DNA of 58,996 nucleotides from Elusimicrobia bacterium CG_4_9_14_3_um_filter_62_55 (GCA_002790095.1 PFUL01000040.1:1-58996); one strand, 5' to 3'; counted from the stretch's first letter, positions 38,782 through 47,360 are shown. Numbers and translations: made by a program. The notes: generated by a model not told the origin, from the sequence alone.

Positions 38782-39388
38782 GACTCGCGACATTCAGGCC
38801 GTATTCTTCGACATCGGCAACGTTCTTGTCTCCTTTGACGGGGGCGCGGTGCTGCGCGACCTCGCCTGGGCCGCCCGCCGCCATCCGCTCAAGGTCGCCC
38901 GTCTCTTCTGGAACGGCAAGCTGATCGACCGCATCGAGCGGGGCGAAATCCTCCCGCGCGAGCTGTATAAGCAACTGCGCGATGAGATGGAGTTCAAAGG
39001 GGGCTTTCCCCATTTCAAGCGGGCCTGGTGCGGACACTTCCGACTGATGCGGGATTCGGTGCGTCTCTTGGAGCGGGTCGCCAAACGCCGCCCCACCTAT
39101 CTGTTGTCCAACACCAACCGGCTGCATTACGCGGCGCTGCAGCGCCGCTACGCCTTCACCCGCAAGGTCAAGGCCGCCGCGTTGTCGCATAGGCTGGGGG
39201 CTCGCAAGCCGGAGGCGGCGATCTATCATGCGGCCTTGACAATGGCCGGGGCCGCCCCGGAGGGGAGCCTGTTTATCGACGATCTCTCCGCGAACGTCGC
39301 CGCCGCTAAGAAACTGGGCTGGAACGCGGTGCGCTTTACCACGGCCAAGGCGCTGCACGACGACCTCATCCGCTACCGAATCCTCTAA
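38771..39388 (+). CDS. HAD-superfamily hydrolase
   Basis: A 205-residue HAD-IA-type phosphatase. The nucleophile is D14 in VFFDIGNVLV; position +2 is glycine rather than the usual acid aspartate, as in several DxG-type members. Motif II serine is in YLLSNTNRLH, the lysine in GARKPEAAIY, and the metal-binding acid pair in LFIDDLSANV. A helical cap lies at about residues 25-100. Substrates are probably small phosphate esters. It is divergent from the kinase at 38746 with 24 bases between starts. Confidence 0.85.
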   Translation: MTGKTRDIQAVFFDIGNVLVSFDGGAVLRDLAWAARRHPLKVARLFWNGKLIDRIERGEILPRELYKQLRDEMEFKGGFPHFKRAWCGHFRLMRDSVRLLERVAKRRPTYLLSNTNRLHYAALQRRYAFTRKVKAAALSHRLGARKPEAAIYHAALTMAGAAPEGSLFIDDLSANVAAAKKLGWNAVRFTTAKALHDDLIRYRIL

Positions 39389-39462
39389 TCAAAGATCGCT
39401 TTTTCGGTCCCCGGTCATAAGCCAATCTTATATGATCGGCTTAGGCGCAGGAGGGGTTCCCT

Positions 39463-40560
39463 ATGAAGTTCTACGACTTTCTTTTCCGTCATCGAGAGGC
39501 GATCCTCGCCTTGACCCAAAAAAAGGGATCGGTCGTCTCGGGAGCGCGGGCGAATTCCGAAATCCTGGAGCGAGGGCTGCCCATTTTTTTCGACAACCTC
39601 ATCGCGGTGCTGCGCCGGGAAGAGGGCTTATCCCCGGAGGGGGCCCCCAAGGATGATTCTCAGGCGACCACCGAGCGCGGTCAAGAGCTCTCCCGGCTCG
39701 ACTACACCATCGCGCAGGTGGTGTACGGCTATGGCGCGATTTGTCAGGCGATCACGGAAATGGCGAAGTCTCTCGAGGTCGGCGTCGAGGCCGAGGAGTT
39801 CGGCATCCTCAACCGCTGCCTGGACAAGGCCATCGCCGAAGCCGTCACCGAATTCGAGAGGGCCCGCGTCGTTCAAGCGGAGGTCGACGAGAGCAAGCGT
39901 TTGGGTTTTCTGACCCATGAATTGCGCAACGCCCTGACCGCCGCCAGTTTGGCCTACCACCTGGTCCAGCAGGGAGGGCGGGGCCCCGACAGCAGCATGG
40001 GCGAGATCGTGACCCGAAACCTGGGCCGCATGCAGAATTTGATCGACGGGGCCTTGTCCGAGCTGCGTCTCAATGTGGAACCTTCCGTGGATCGTCGGCC
40101 GCTGCGCCTCCTGGATGTCGTTGAAGAGGTGGAGGCGACCGCGGTGCTGGAGTGCCGCGCCAGAGGAATCCACCTGTCCGTGGAGGTCGACCCCGGACTT
40201 CAAGTCAACGCCGATCGCCAATGCCTGATTTCCGCGCTGGCGAACCTGGTGCAAAACGCCATGAAATTCACGAAGCCCGGCACCGGGGTCACCGTGCGCG
40301 GCCGCGAGGACGGTGAGCGCGTCGTGCTCGAAGTGGAAGACCGCTGCGGGGGACTGTCGGACGAGCAAATCGCGGGACTCTTCAAGCCCTTTACTCAAAA
40401 AGGCAAGGACCGCAGCGGCTGCGGGCTGGGGCTGGCGATCAGCCGGCGCGCCATCATGCTCAATGACGGCGACATTTCCATCCGCAGCATCCCCGAGGGA
40501 TGCGTGTTCACCATCACCTTGCCGAAGTTTTCCGGCGAGCAGAAGCCCGTCGAAAACTAG
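39463..40560 (+). CDS. Cytoplasmic histidine kinase with an N-terminal helical sensor domain
   Basis: This 365-residue kinase has an N-terminal all-helical domain (about 1-130, HREAILALTQKKGSVVSGAR), which resembles the RsbRD-type or globin-like helical sensor region, then the H-box LGFLTHELRNALTAA (H152), the N-box ANLVQNAMKFT (about 260) and DRCGGLSDEQIAGLFKPF and GLGLAISRRA. No membrane helix is present. An AGGAGG ribosome-binding site precedes the ATG. No regulator is adjacent, and the two soluble kinases near each other may share one. Confidence 0.85.
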   Translation: MKFYDFLFRHREAILALTQKKGSVVSGARANSEILERGLPIFFDNLIAVLRREEGLSPEGAPKDDSQATTERGQELSRLDYTIAQVVYGYGAICQAITEMAKSLEVGVEAEEFGILNRCLDKAIAEAVTEFERARVVQAEVDESKRLGFLTHELRNALTAASLAYHLVQQGGRGPDSSMGEIVTRNLGRMQNLIDGALSELRLNVEPSVDRRPLRLLDVVEEVEATAVLECRARGIHLSVEVDPGLQVNADRQCLISALANLVQNAMKFTKPGTGVTVRGREDGERVVLEVEDRCGGLSDEQIAGLFKPFTQKGKDRSGCGLGLAISRRAIMLNDGDISIRSIPEGCVFTITLPKFSGEQKPVEN

Positions 40561-40569
40561 GCCGGCCGC

Positions 40570-41505
40570 TCAAAAATAAAAGGTGAGGCTCAGATGCTGC
40601 AGCCCGCCCAAATCCGGGGAATTGCCGAAGGCGTAGTCCAAAGCGAAGCCTCCGCCCCGGTAGCCAAGCCCGAAGGACAGCCCCTCGGCCGCCCGGCCGA
40701 ACACCCAGCCCGTGCGCAAAGCGATGCGGTTGAGAAACTGCGGGGTCAGCCCCAGTTCAAGCCCCACGCGCGGGGAGAGATCCTCGTGGAGCACCTGCAC
40801 CACGTCGGCCGCCGCGGTGAGATCGAAGGCCTCCAGATCGACGCTGGGGTCGATCTTGCGCGCGTCCACGTCGGGAAAGCGCAGGGCGACGCCCGCGCGC
40901 ATCGTCCGCGGCGGCGGGTCGCCGGCGCTTTCGAAGGTGATGTTCGGCCCCAGATATTGATAGGCGCCGCCCAGGCTCACGCCGCGCAAAGGGGTTTTCC
41001 AGTGGATGCCGAAATCCCCCTGCTGCGAACTCGCCGTGGCCGTTTGGGCCAGCTGCATCCGCAAAAAACGCGCCGTCGCGCCGATGCTGACGCCGAAGGC
41101 CAGCGGGAGCGCGTAGCCGGCGTACGCCGCCAGGTCCTCCTCCGCGGTGACCGTCCCGCGCGTCCCGTTGGAAAGGTTCAGTTCGATTCTCCCCGCGTTG
41201 AAGTAGACGGCCCCGGCCGTCGCCACGCCGAGCGGGAGCGGGTGGGCGTAGCCGAGAAAGCCGAAATTCGTGGAGCCGTACGCGTTCAGATAGGTCGTCG
41301 AGAGCGTGCGCTCGCCGATCGTCGCGAGGGCGGCCGGATTGTACTGGACCGCGTCCGGGCTGTAGGAAACGGCCGCGTGGGCCGAACCCATCGCTGCGGC
41401 GCGCGCCCCGAGCGTCCTCTGCAAAAACGCCGCGCCCGTGCGCCCCGGTTCGCAGGCCGCGGGGGAGGCGAAGAGCAGCGCCGACAGCGCCGCGGCGGCT
41501 TTCAT
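40570..41505 (-). CDS. PorV/PorQ-like outer-membrane beta-barrel protein
   Basis: A 311-residue protein from the ATG in the ATGA overlap with the gene upstream. It has a signal peptide (AAAALSALLFASPAACE) and then a typical PorV/UPF0164 start: FLQRTLGARAAAMGSAHAAVSYSPDAVQYNPAALA, with about twelve further amphipathic strands and a terminal aromatic strand (HLSLTFYF). PorV shuttles substrates of the type IX secretion system to the cell surface. Coupling to a protein with a FlgD/T9SS-like C-terminal domain supports a related role, but no PorK-N or SprA gene is in the window. Confidence 0.75.
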   Translation of the reverse strand: MKAAAALSALLFASPAACEPGRTGAAFLQRTLGARAAAMGSAHAAVSYSPDAVQYNPAALATIGERTLSTTYLNAYGSTNFGFLGYAHPLPLGVATAGAVYFNAGRIELNLSNGTRGTVTAEEDLAAYAGYALPLAFGVSIGATARFLRMQLAQTATASSQQGDFGIHWKTPLRGVSLGGAYQYLGPNITFESAGDPPPRTMRAGVALRFPDVDARKIDPSVDLEAFDLTAAADVVQVLHEDLSPRVGLELGLTPQFLNRIALRTGWVFGRAAEGLSFGLGYRGGGFALDYAFGNSPDLGGLQHLSLTFYF

Positions 41506-42995
41506 TTGATCACCACGATCTTCTGCACCGTCTTGAGCCCCGGTCCGCTGACGCTGAGCAGATACACCCCGCTGGCCACGACATTGCCCGCCGAGCTGCG
41601 CCCGGCCCAATTCAGAGTCGTCGCGCCGGAGGGCATCGGTCCGTCGAAGAGGGTCGCGACGCGCGCCCCGCTCACGGTGTAGAGCTCGACCTTCACCGTC
41701 CCCGCCTGGAAAATCCGGACCTCGATCGCCGCGCTGCCGCCTTTGAGCGGACGGAACAGGTTGTCGGTGATCACGACGCTGCCCGGCGGGAGTTTGATGG
41801 TCAGCGCCGCGTTGAGCGTCCCGCGCGCCCCGTCGGGATTGGCCGCGAAGACCCGGTACACGCCGGTATCGAGGCCCGTGAGATTAAAGGTTCCGGTCAG
41901 CGAGAGGTCGCTCGCGATGACGGTGCTCGCCGCCGTAAAGGTCGGCGTGCTCGTGACGCTCAAAGACACCGTCGGCGCCGTCGCGTTGTTGAAGATCTCC
42001 CCGGCGAGCGTGTAGGAGATCGTCTGTCCGGTAAAGGCCTCGCTCGGGGTGAAGGAGTCGATCACGGGCGAACGGGTCAGCGCGCTGGACACAAACGGGA
42101 TGCTCGAACCGTCCTGCGTGTACGTGGAAAACAGCCGCCACCGGTAGGTCTCGGTGCTGCGCACGATGAGCGGCGGGCCGAGATCGGTCGGCGCCGCCGT
42201 GGAAAGGCGCGTCCCGCTTTCAGCGGTAAACGAAACGCCTTTTTCGGAAATCGCCGAGAGCAGCTGCCCCGCCGTCGTGTTCCCGCTCAGGGGCTGGGTG
42301 TAGTAGAGCCGGGTGCGCCCGTCGGTCAAAGTGGAGACCGCGACCCCCAGCGCCTGCACGCCGCCGAGCACGACGCCGGTAGTGGAAAAGGACAGCCCCC
42401 CATCGGTCGAAGTCGCGGCGAAGACGCGGAAATCCGAGGGGGAATGCGCGCCGTTTTCATCGGCGATGTAAAACAGGCTGAGCTGGGTCGCGCTCACGTC
42501 GAACGGGGCGAGCTGTCCGATAAACCCCGCGCCGGTCGCGACCTGCAGGCGATAGCCGCTCTCCTTGCCGAAGACGAGCCCGTTGGTGGAGGTCGCGCTG
42601 AGCACGCTCCAAAACCCCTGCGAGCTGATGCCGACATAATACATGCGGTAAAAGTTGCCGCTGGTGGAGAGGTGAACGGCGACGGCGGTGATGGACGAGG
42701 TGTCGAGACTCGCCGCGGAGGTGGTCAAGCGGATTCCCGGCTCCATCGTCCAATTGACGAGATTCGTCGAAGAGGCGGAGACGATTTCGTACGCGCCGCT
42801 AGTCAAATACATGCGGTAGCCGCCCGTCGCGATCGGCGAGATCGCATGGGCGGTCAACGAGGAGACGATGTGATTGTTTTCCGGGGTGAAATCGGGGACG
42901 GCCGCGGCCGGGCGGGCCGACGCGGCGAGGCAGAGGGCGGTCGTCGCGGCGAGCAGCGCGCGGCGGGCCCCTTGGGCGAGGCGGCTTGACGGCAT
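41502..42995 (-). CDS. Exported beta-propeller protein with FlgD/T9SS-like C-terminal domain
   Basis: The 497-residue product has a signal peptide (ALLAATTALCLAASARPAAA) and a region of repeated blades (GYRMYLTSGAYEIVSASSTN, FYRMYYVGISSQGFWSVLSA and similar), resembling a five-bladed glycosidase-43 or sialidase-like propeller. An immunoglobulin-like domain follows, then the last 80 residues with VKVELYTVSGARVATLFDG, GVYLLSVSGPG and KIVVIK, which match FlgD Ig-like and type IX sorting domains. It is probably surface-exposed and may bind or cleave glycans. The ATG at 42995 follows a 5' leader of about 50 bases and a good promoter. Confidence 0.75.
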   Translation of the reverse strand: MPSSRLAQGARRALLAATTALCLAASARPAAAVPDFTPENNHIVSSLTAHAISPIATGGYRMYLTSGAYEIVSASSTNLVNWTMEPGIRLTTSAASLDTSSITAVAVHLSTSGNFYRMYYVGISSQGFWSVLSATSTNGLVFGKESGYRLQVATGAGFIGQLAPFDVSATQLSLFYIADENGAHSPSDFRVFAATSTDGGLSFSTTGVVLGGVQALGVAVSTLTDGRTRLYYTQPLSGNTTAGQLLSAISEKGVSFTAESGTRLSTAAPTDLGPPLIVRSTETYRWRLFSTYTQDGSSIPFVSSALTRSPVIDSFTPSEAFTGQTISYTLAGEIFNNATAPTVSLSVTSTPTFTAASTVIASDLSLTGTFNLTGLDTGVYRVFAANPDGARGTLNAALTIKLPPGSVVITDNLFRPLKGGSAAIEVRIFQAGTVKVELYTVSGARVATLFDGPMPSGATTLNWAGRSSAGNVVASGVYLLSVSGPGLKTVQKIVVIK

Positions 42996-43052
42996 CAAAA
43001 TCGGTACGGAAAACGCCCTTGAGGGGGCGCCTACTCGGCGGGGTGCCCGGCT

Positions 43053-43081
43053 AGTGTAGCCGCGGTCGGCGGGGTTGTCAA
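43053..43081 (-). promoter_or_regulatory. Promoter of the propeller-PorV operon
   Basis: On the minus strand TTGACA (43076-43081), 17 bases, TACACT (43053-43058). The roughly 50-base leader that follows contains a small CGCCC/GGGCG hairpin. The -35 box is perfect. Confidence 0.75.
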
Positions 43082-43156
43082 TGGAAGGGGGCTCCAGGCG
43101 ACGCGCTCCCGCGCATCACGCGCGTGCATGCCGCAACGGAAATTTCAATCGAGAGC

Positions 43157-43176
43157 AACTGTCCCCGGGGACAGTT
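43157..43176. repeat. 20-bp perfect palindrome in intergenic DNA
   Basis: The palindrome AACTGTCCCCGGGGACAGTT stands alone in a 200-base gap. CTGTCCCCGGGGACAG palindromes are common in remnants of Y1-transposase/REP-type elements, so this may be such a remnant. The surrounding bases show no gene. Confidence 0.6.
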
Positions 43177-43244
43177 CATCGTAAACACGAATCTTCGAGC
43201 ATCGAGCACGAAGCGCGAAACAAGACGCCGTTGATCAGGCAAAA

Positions 43245-43568
43245 CTACGGGAACATGGCGAAGGGGGGGCGCGGCCGCCTCACGGGACGCGGCGCCGGCT
43301 GCGGCGCAGGAGGCTGGGAGTAAATGAAAGTGTGCCGATCTTCCCGCCAGCCGTAATGCGCATGTCCCCACCCGTAGGGCCAGGGGTCGTAGATGTAGTG
43401 AGTGACGACATCCCTTTGGGCTTTCAAAGCGTCGCGCAGGTCGGCCTGGGCCTCCCGGGCCAGGCGCGCCAAGTCGTGTCCGCCGTGACGGCGCCAGGCG
43501 TCCACCGCGATTAGGGCGGCCGCGGCGAACAGCGACGCGAACAGCAGGACGGCTGTGCGGGATCTCAT
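43245..43568 (-). CDS. Small membrane-anchored or exported protein
   Basis: A 107-residue product from the ATG at 43568, which has a good GGGAGG ribosome-binding site upstream. One hydrophobic segment (TAVLLFASLFAAAALIAV) is followed by a charged helix, then a His/Tyr/Trp-rich stretch (THYIYDPWPYGWGHAHYGW) and a proline-rich end (PPAPQPAPRPVRRPRPP). The pattern fits an inner-membrane-anchored periplasmic protein, perhaps metal-binding. No family recognised. Confidence 0.5.
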   Translation of the reverse strand: MRSRTAVLLFASLFAAAALIAVDAWRRHGGHDLARLAREAQADLRDALKAQRDVVTHYIYDPWPYGWGHAHYGWREDRHTFIYSQPPAPQPAPRPVRRPRPPFAMFP

Positions 43569-43707
43569 GGTCGCCTCCCGTTTCGCCATAGGGTAGCCCG
43601 CCGGGTTTAAAGAATTCTCAAATCGGGCTCCTCTTAAAGTGCCGGCAAAATTTCATGAAGGCGCGCCGAGCCTACGCCAACCAGCTCTCGGGGGGCGCTC
43701 AGTTGCG

Positions 43708-44964
43708 TCACCGGACGAACGCCCCGCGCATCGACGCGAGCTCTGAGGACGGGATATCCAGCCTTCGGGCCGCGTGCTCCCAGCCCGACACGGTTTCTTT
43801 CACCCGGCTCATGATTTCCGCGGCGCGCGCGTCGCTGAGGCGGAAATAACCGCGCACGCTCCAGGCCAAATCGAAATCCAGCGCGTTGTCGTTCTCGGAG
43901 ATGGACAGGCTCAGGCCGCGGCCGTGCGGCTCGGGGTTGAGGTCGTAGGCGGGCGACAGGCGCCAGCCGTCGGGCCGGAGCAGGAAGCCGTGGTTGCGCA
44001 GGTGGTCGTCGGTGTTGGCGACGGCGATGGAAAATACCACGCGGCGCCACAACTCCGCGCAATCCTCATCGGGGCGCGCGCCATGCTTGGCGATGATCTC
44101 CACGAGATCCAGGTAGCTCGCGGACTCTCCGTCGACGCGCCCCAGCATCGTCATCGCCGACGCGAAGTGAACGCGCGCGCCGGACGCCGTCCGGTCGAAG
44201 CGTCGGGTCAGGAAAGTACGGCCGCCGCTGGAGAGGCGCTTAACGGCGGCGTCGGCGACGCGGATGCCGGCGGCGCGCGCGAGGTCATGGGCGACGAGTT
44301 CCCAAGCGGCATGGTCGCGCTCGTCGCGGCGGCGGGGAAACTTGGCGATCCACAGGCGCCCCTCGGGGTCGGCGACGCCGGCCTTAGGGCGCGCGCCTCC
44401 CAGCGAGGTCCCGGGCGCCAACAGCAGCGCGAGCCAGTCCTCGTACGCGGGGTCGTCGGCGGCATCGTCGCGCTCCAGCGACAGGCTGGCGTGCTCGAGT
44501 TCCCTAAGCGACGCCCACGGCGGGACCGGCGCCCCTCCGCCTTCGCCGAGGAACGGACCGTCGGGACGGTCCTTGAAGCGCAGGCCGCCGAGGCGTTGGG
44601 CGTCGTGGACGCCGAGCAAGTAGTCGGACTCCCGGAGGCTGCGTTCCGCCCGGCCCTCGGCGCGCGCCTGAGCGGCCTCGCGTCGGCGTAGGAGCAGTCG
44701 TCCCCAGCGGTCCGGCGCGGAATCAAGGAAGAGGCCGAAGTTGCTCTTGTGCGCGGCGCCCAGGTACTGGGGACCCGGATAGAGACCGAGGTCGGGATCG
44801 AGGAGGCGGGCCCCGGGGGATTTGAGCCAGGCATCGTCGTAGGAGAACGAGAATACCTCCGCGGCGCGCGACGGCGTCGCGGTGAGTTCCCCCATGGGGC
44901 GCAGGTCCTGCCCCTCCCAGTCGGCGAAGACGAAGAGGCTCCGTCTGGCGGGCTTAGTCGGCAT
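43708..44964 (-). CDS. hipA: HipA-family serine/threonine kinase toxin
   Basis: A 418-residue HipA. The small N-terminal domain is followed by the kinase core with SLGGARPKAGV, the catalytic NTDDHLRNHGFLL and the metal-binding SPAYDLNPEP motifs. E. coli HipA phosphorylates glutamyl-tRNA synthetase and induces dormancy. It overlaps hipB by 11 bases and the hipB-hipA order matches typical modules. All catalytic residues seem present, so the toxin should be active unless neutralised. Confidence 0.9.
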   Translation of the reverse strand: MPTKPARRSLFVFADWEGQDLRPMGELTATPSRAAEVFSFSYDDAWLKSPGARLLDPDLGLYPGPQYLGAAHKSNFGLFLDSAPDRWGRLLLRRREAAQARAEGRAERSLRESDYLLGVHDAQRLGGLRFKDRPDGPFLGEGGGAPVPPWASLRELEHASLSLERDDAADDPAYEDWLALLLAPGTSLGGARPKAGVADPEGRLWIAKFPRRRDERDHAAWELVAHDLARAAGIRVADAAVKRLSSGGRTFLTRRFDRTASGARVHFASAMTMLGRVDGESASYLDLVEIIAKHGARPDEDCAELWRRVVFSIAVANTDDHLRNHGFLLRPDGWRLSPAYDLNPEPHGRGLSLSISENDNALDFDLAWSVRGYFRLSDARAAEIMSRVKETVSGWEHAARRLDIPSSELASMRGAFVR

Positions 44965-45283
44965 CGCCCCGCTCCCGACGCGGAGCGCGCCGCCCGGTCA
45001 GCAGCCCTGCGTCCTGGAGTTTGCGTCCTAGTACATCGTCGCGCGCAACGGCGGCGAGGTCCTGCTCCAGGCCGAGGACGAAGAGGACTTGAATGTAGGC
45101 GCCGACGGCGACCTTTGCGGAGCCTTTCTCGACCGAATAGATCGTCATCCGGGATAGATGCGCCCTCTCCGCGACCTGGGCTGCGGTCAGTCTGCGCCGC
45201 AGGCGGGCGAGGCGGAGGTTGGTGCCGAGTTCTTCCAGTATTTTTTTGGATTTGGGGAGAATGGGGGGGCGTTTTATTCTCAT
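44954..45283 (-). CDS. hipB: HipB-like XRE-family antitoxin and repressor
   Basis: A 109-residue helix-turn-helix protein. The XRE domain is at about 15-70 (LGTNLRLARLRRRLTAAQVA, HLSRMTIYSVEKGSAKV), followed by a basic C-terminal tail of 40 residues. As antitoxin it should bind HipA and repress the operon. The region ahead has an inverted repeat around the promoter that could be its operator. The gene is AT-flanked, unlike the GC-rich body around it. Confidence 0.85.
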   Translation of the reverse strand: MRIKRPPILPKSKKILEELGTNLRLARLRRRLTAAQVAERAHLSRMTIYSVEKGSAKVAVGAYIQVLFVLGLEQDLAAVARDDVLGRKLQDAGLLTGRRAPRRERGDAD

Positions 45284-45289
45284 AATGTA

Positions 45290-45330
45290 TAATACTATAT
45301 GCTAAACAGTGTATATTGTCAATAGTATTA
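45290..45330 (-). promoter_or_regulatory. hipBA promoter bracketed by an inverted repeat
   Basis: On the minus strand TTGACA (45317-45322), a 17-base spacer and TATAGT (45294-45299) are flanked by a perfect 9-bp inverted repeat (TAATACTAT at 45290-45298 and ATAGTATTA at 45322-45330 on the plus strand). The centres lie 32 bases apart, three helical turns, which suits a pair of bound HipB dimers. Confidence 0.75.
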
Positions 45331-45407
45331 GACATCTGTAATATTGAGATAGGCTGTGCGCTGCGCGTGGTCAACGGCGGCCCAAACGGCTTCATTATGT
45401 TTTACTA

Positions 45408-45466
45408 TTGACACAGTAGTTAACTGTTATTACACCATTGTTGATTTTAAAACTTTAAATCAACAA
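45408..45466 (+). promoter_or_regulatory. Promoter plus inverted repeat upstream of the interrupted gene
   Basis: TTGACA at 45408-45413, 17 bases, then TACACC at 45431-45436. Between this and the ATG at 45473 is a perfect 10-bp inverted repeat (TTGTTGATTT at 45438-45447 and AAATCAACAA at 45457-45466) with a nine-base loop. It could be an operator or a leader hairpin. The AT-rich DNA contrasts with the neighbours. Confidence 0.6.
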
Positions 45467-45472
45467 TAACGT

Positions 45473-45714
45473 ATGAAAATAGATGAATTATGCCCTCTTT
45501 TAAGGAACCCCTATCATGCGGGCGCTCCCGGCGGCATCGAAAAAATCGCTGAACAAGGCTACGAAAACATCTGGTTCGTCGTGCCCCCGGCTCCGCCGCG
45601 CGTGGTCCCCGACAACCTCCCGGTCGCGCAGATGGCGGCAGCCAACACCGTTCTCGGCCGTCTGCCTGATTTTCGCCGGATGGACGAAACCGATCGGCTT
45701 ATCAACTACTTTTT
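45473..45714 (+). pseudogene. 5' part of a small gene cut by an insertion sequence (Fic N-terminal-like)
   Basis: The frame starts at ATG 45473 behind a promoter and runs 80 codons up to the left end of the insertion sequence, where it meets a TAG four bases into the element. The peptide contains WFVVPPAPPRVVPDNLPVAQ and AANTVLGRLPDFRRMDETDR, which resembles the N-terminal helical domain of Fic/DOC proteins (PPLPP followed by a short helical pair). No HxFx(D/E)GNGR AMP-transfer motif exists in the window, so any catalytic part is missing. The identification is tentative. Confidence 0.45.
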
Positions 45715-45723
45715 CCCATAGCG

Positions 45724-46683
45724 TCAAAAGTCCGTTGGATTGGGGGTCAGCGCGTGCCTAAAGCGACCGTTGGCGCGCGGCTTCGGCAGTTGGGCGCTCA
45801 AGGGCCGGCCGAGGCCGCGGGCCAAAGCCCCCAGTTGCGTGCGAAGGCGGTGGTGGCGGATGAGTCCCCGAAGCTGATCGTAGGAGGCCTTCATCAGGTC
45901 CTTGCCCACGTCGCTGAGTAGGTGGGTATGGCAGCCCAAGATGGGGGTGTCCCATTCCATTTCCAGGACCAGTTGTTCGGCCGCTTCGATCGGGGCGCGA
46001 CCCAGGTCCCGCATGATCGCGCAAGGTCGCCCAAAGGCCTGGGCCACCTGCCGCAGCCGAGGCAAGATCAGATCGGCGCGTTCGGTCGAGAGCTTCCAGG
46101 CCCCTAGCGCCCATTGCCGCCACGCGTTGTAGACAACGAAGGTCGTGCCTCGCCCGTTCTCGCCGGTGGCGTCGATGTGCATCGGATAGCCGCCGTCTTC
46201 GCGCATCGCAGCCGCCAGTTGGGGGGCCCGTTTCCAGTGGAGGGCCTCCAGGTGTTCGACGAAGCGCCCGGCGAGGCGGCTCTCCTGTCCGGTGGAAACC
46301 GAGATGCGATGCTCGTTGAGTTCCCCGCGAACTTCCTCGCGTTGATGGTGCTGGAGATGGCGCGCCGAGCCCACGTGGACCTCCAAGTCGTAACCGTAGA
46401 CCGCGACCGGAGCTACCTGACGGGCCAAGGTCTGCGAGCGGACGATGGTCGGCTGTCCCGACGGCTCTCGGCAACCGGACTTGCACACGCGCAGCACCTC
46501 GTGCGCCACGAAAGGCCCGTGCGCCAGAGTGACGACGTTCCGATCGGCGGACCTCTGGAAGAGCGTCGGCCCCGCGCAACGGGGGCAGGACTCGTCTTCC
46601 GGCAAAGCCGCCACCGTCAGGCCCGCCGTGCTTGAAGCCCGGCACCGAGTCTCGGCCTCGGCCAGGCGCCGGTGGGTCCTCAA
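45724..46683 (-). CDS. Transposase with zinc-ribbon N-terminus
   Basis: A 319-residue product. Cysteine pairs CPRC and CKSGC (about 30-75) form a zinc ribbon. A following segment has HIDATGENGRGTTFVV and CAIMRDLGRAPIEAAEQL, whose aspartates are the likely DDE-type catalytic residues (RNase-H-like fold), and LEMEWDTPILGCHTH provides a possible third acidic residue. It starts at TTG in an overlap with the upstream gene and its stop lies within the left inverted repeat. It should cut and join the element ends. The family name is uncertain. Confidence 0.75.
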   Translation of the reverse strand: MRTHRRLAEAETRCRASSTAGLTVAALPEDESCPRCAGPTLFQRSADRNVVTLAHGPFVAHEVLRVCKSGCREPSGQPTIVRSQTLARQVAPVAVYGYDLEVHVGSARHLQHHQREEVRGELNEHRISVSTGQESRLAGRFVEHLEALHWKRAPQLAAAMREDGGYPMHIDATGENGRGTTFVVYNAWRQWALGAWKLSTERADLILPRLRQVAQAFGRPCAIMRDLGRAPIEAAEQLVLEMEWDTPILGCHTHLLSDVGKDLMKASYDQLRGLIRHHRLRTQLGALARGLGRPLSAQLPKPRANGRFRHALTPNPTDF

Positions 46684-47360
46684 CGCCGCGAGCGCGGCGA
46701 GCGGACCCCCTTTTTTCGGCCCAGCTTGTAGCGCTCGAAGACCTGGCGGACTTGGGCCGCCGTGGCGCCTACCCCACGGGCGACCAGCCGCCGGGCGACT
46801 TCCGCGGGCGTAGCGTCCACCGTGGCCGCATCCAGAAGTTCCAGTAGCACCTCGATCACCAGGTCGGAGGGCGGCCTGCCCTCAGACGCACTTACATCGA
46901 GCCTGCGCGCGAGTTGTTCGCAGGCGCGCTCCCCATCCACGCTCACATAGAGCGAGCGCTCCTCGCTGGAAGACTCTCGCCGTATCTTGCAGGCACGCGC
47001 CAAGTCGAGCAGGGCGTTGTTGACGCGCACGCGCAGAATCTCGTGCAGCTCGCGCGGCGTCCGGCCGGCGGAGGATGAGTCTACCAGGTCCACCACCGAC
47101 GCCTTGAGCGTCCCCGCGCGGGAGAATCCGACGTCGCGGTAATGCCAGAGGCCGAAGGCGTCAAACTCAGGAATGCTGCGCAGGGTGTAGAACCGGCACG
47201 TGTGAGTGTAGCTGGAGAGGTAGCCGACCTCCTTCATCCTCCGGAACACGCTCATGCGCGAGCGCGTTTGGAGGGCCTGATAGAGCGCGCGTAGTTCAAC
47301 GACGGGCGTCCTTCGGAATAGCTTCTGTAGCGCGGTCTTTGCCTGGAGAGAGTCGAGCAT
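46680..47360 (-). CDS. Accessory insertion-sequence protein with a winged-helix-like N-terminus
   Basis: A 226-residue protein. The N-terminus (TPVVELRALYQALQTRSRMS, then FRRMKEVGYLSSYT) reads like a winged-helix DNA-binding domain; the C-terminus has alanine-rich helices and a basic end (YKLGRKKGVRSPRSRR). It is coupled by TTGA to the transposase, so it may bind the element ends or repress transcription. The inverted repeats at 47371-47402, just upstream, could be its operator. I do not know a named family. Confidence 0.6.
   Translation of the reverse strand: MLDSLQAKTALQKLFRRTPVVELRALYQALQTRSRMSVFRRMKEVGYLSSYTHTCRFYTLRSIPEFDAFGLWHYRDVGFSRAGTLKASVVDLVDSSSAGRTPRELHEILRVRVNNALLDLARACKIRRESSSEERSLYVSVDGERACEQLARRLDVSASEGRPPSDLVIEVLLELLDAATVDATPAEVARRLVARGVGATAAQVRQVFERYKLGRKKGVRSPRSRR

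Noticed and set aside
43157-43176. The CCCCGGGG palindrome as an intrinsic terminator
   Set aside because: No T run follows on either side, and no gene ends close to it on the plus strand.
45473-45714. Calling a complete Fic AMP-transferase
   Set aside because: Only an N-terminal-like segment is present; the Fic motif and any flanking catalytic part are absent.
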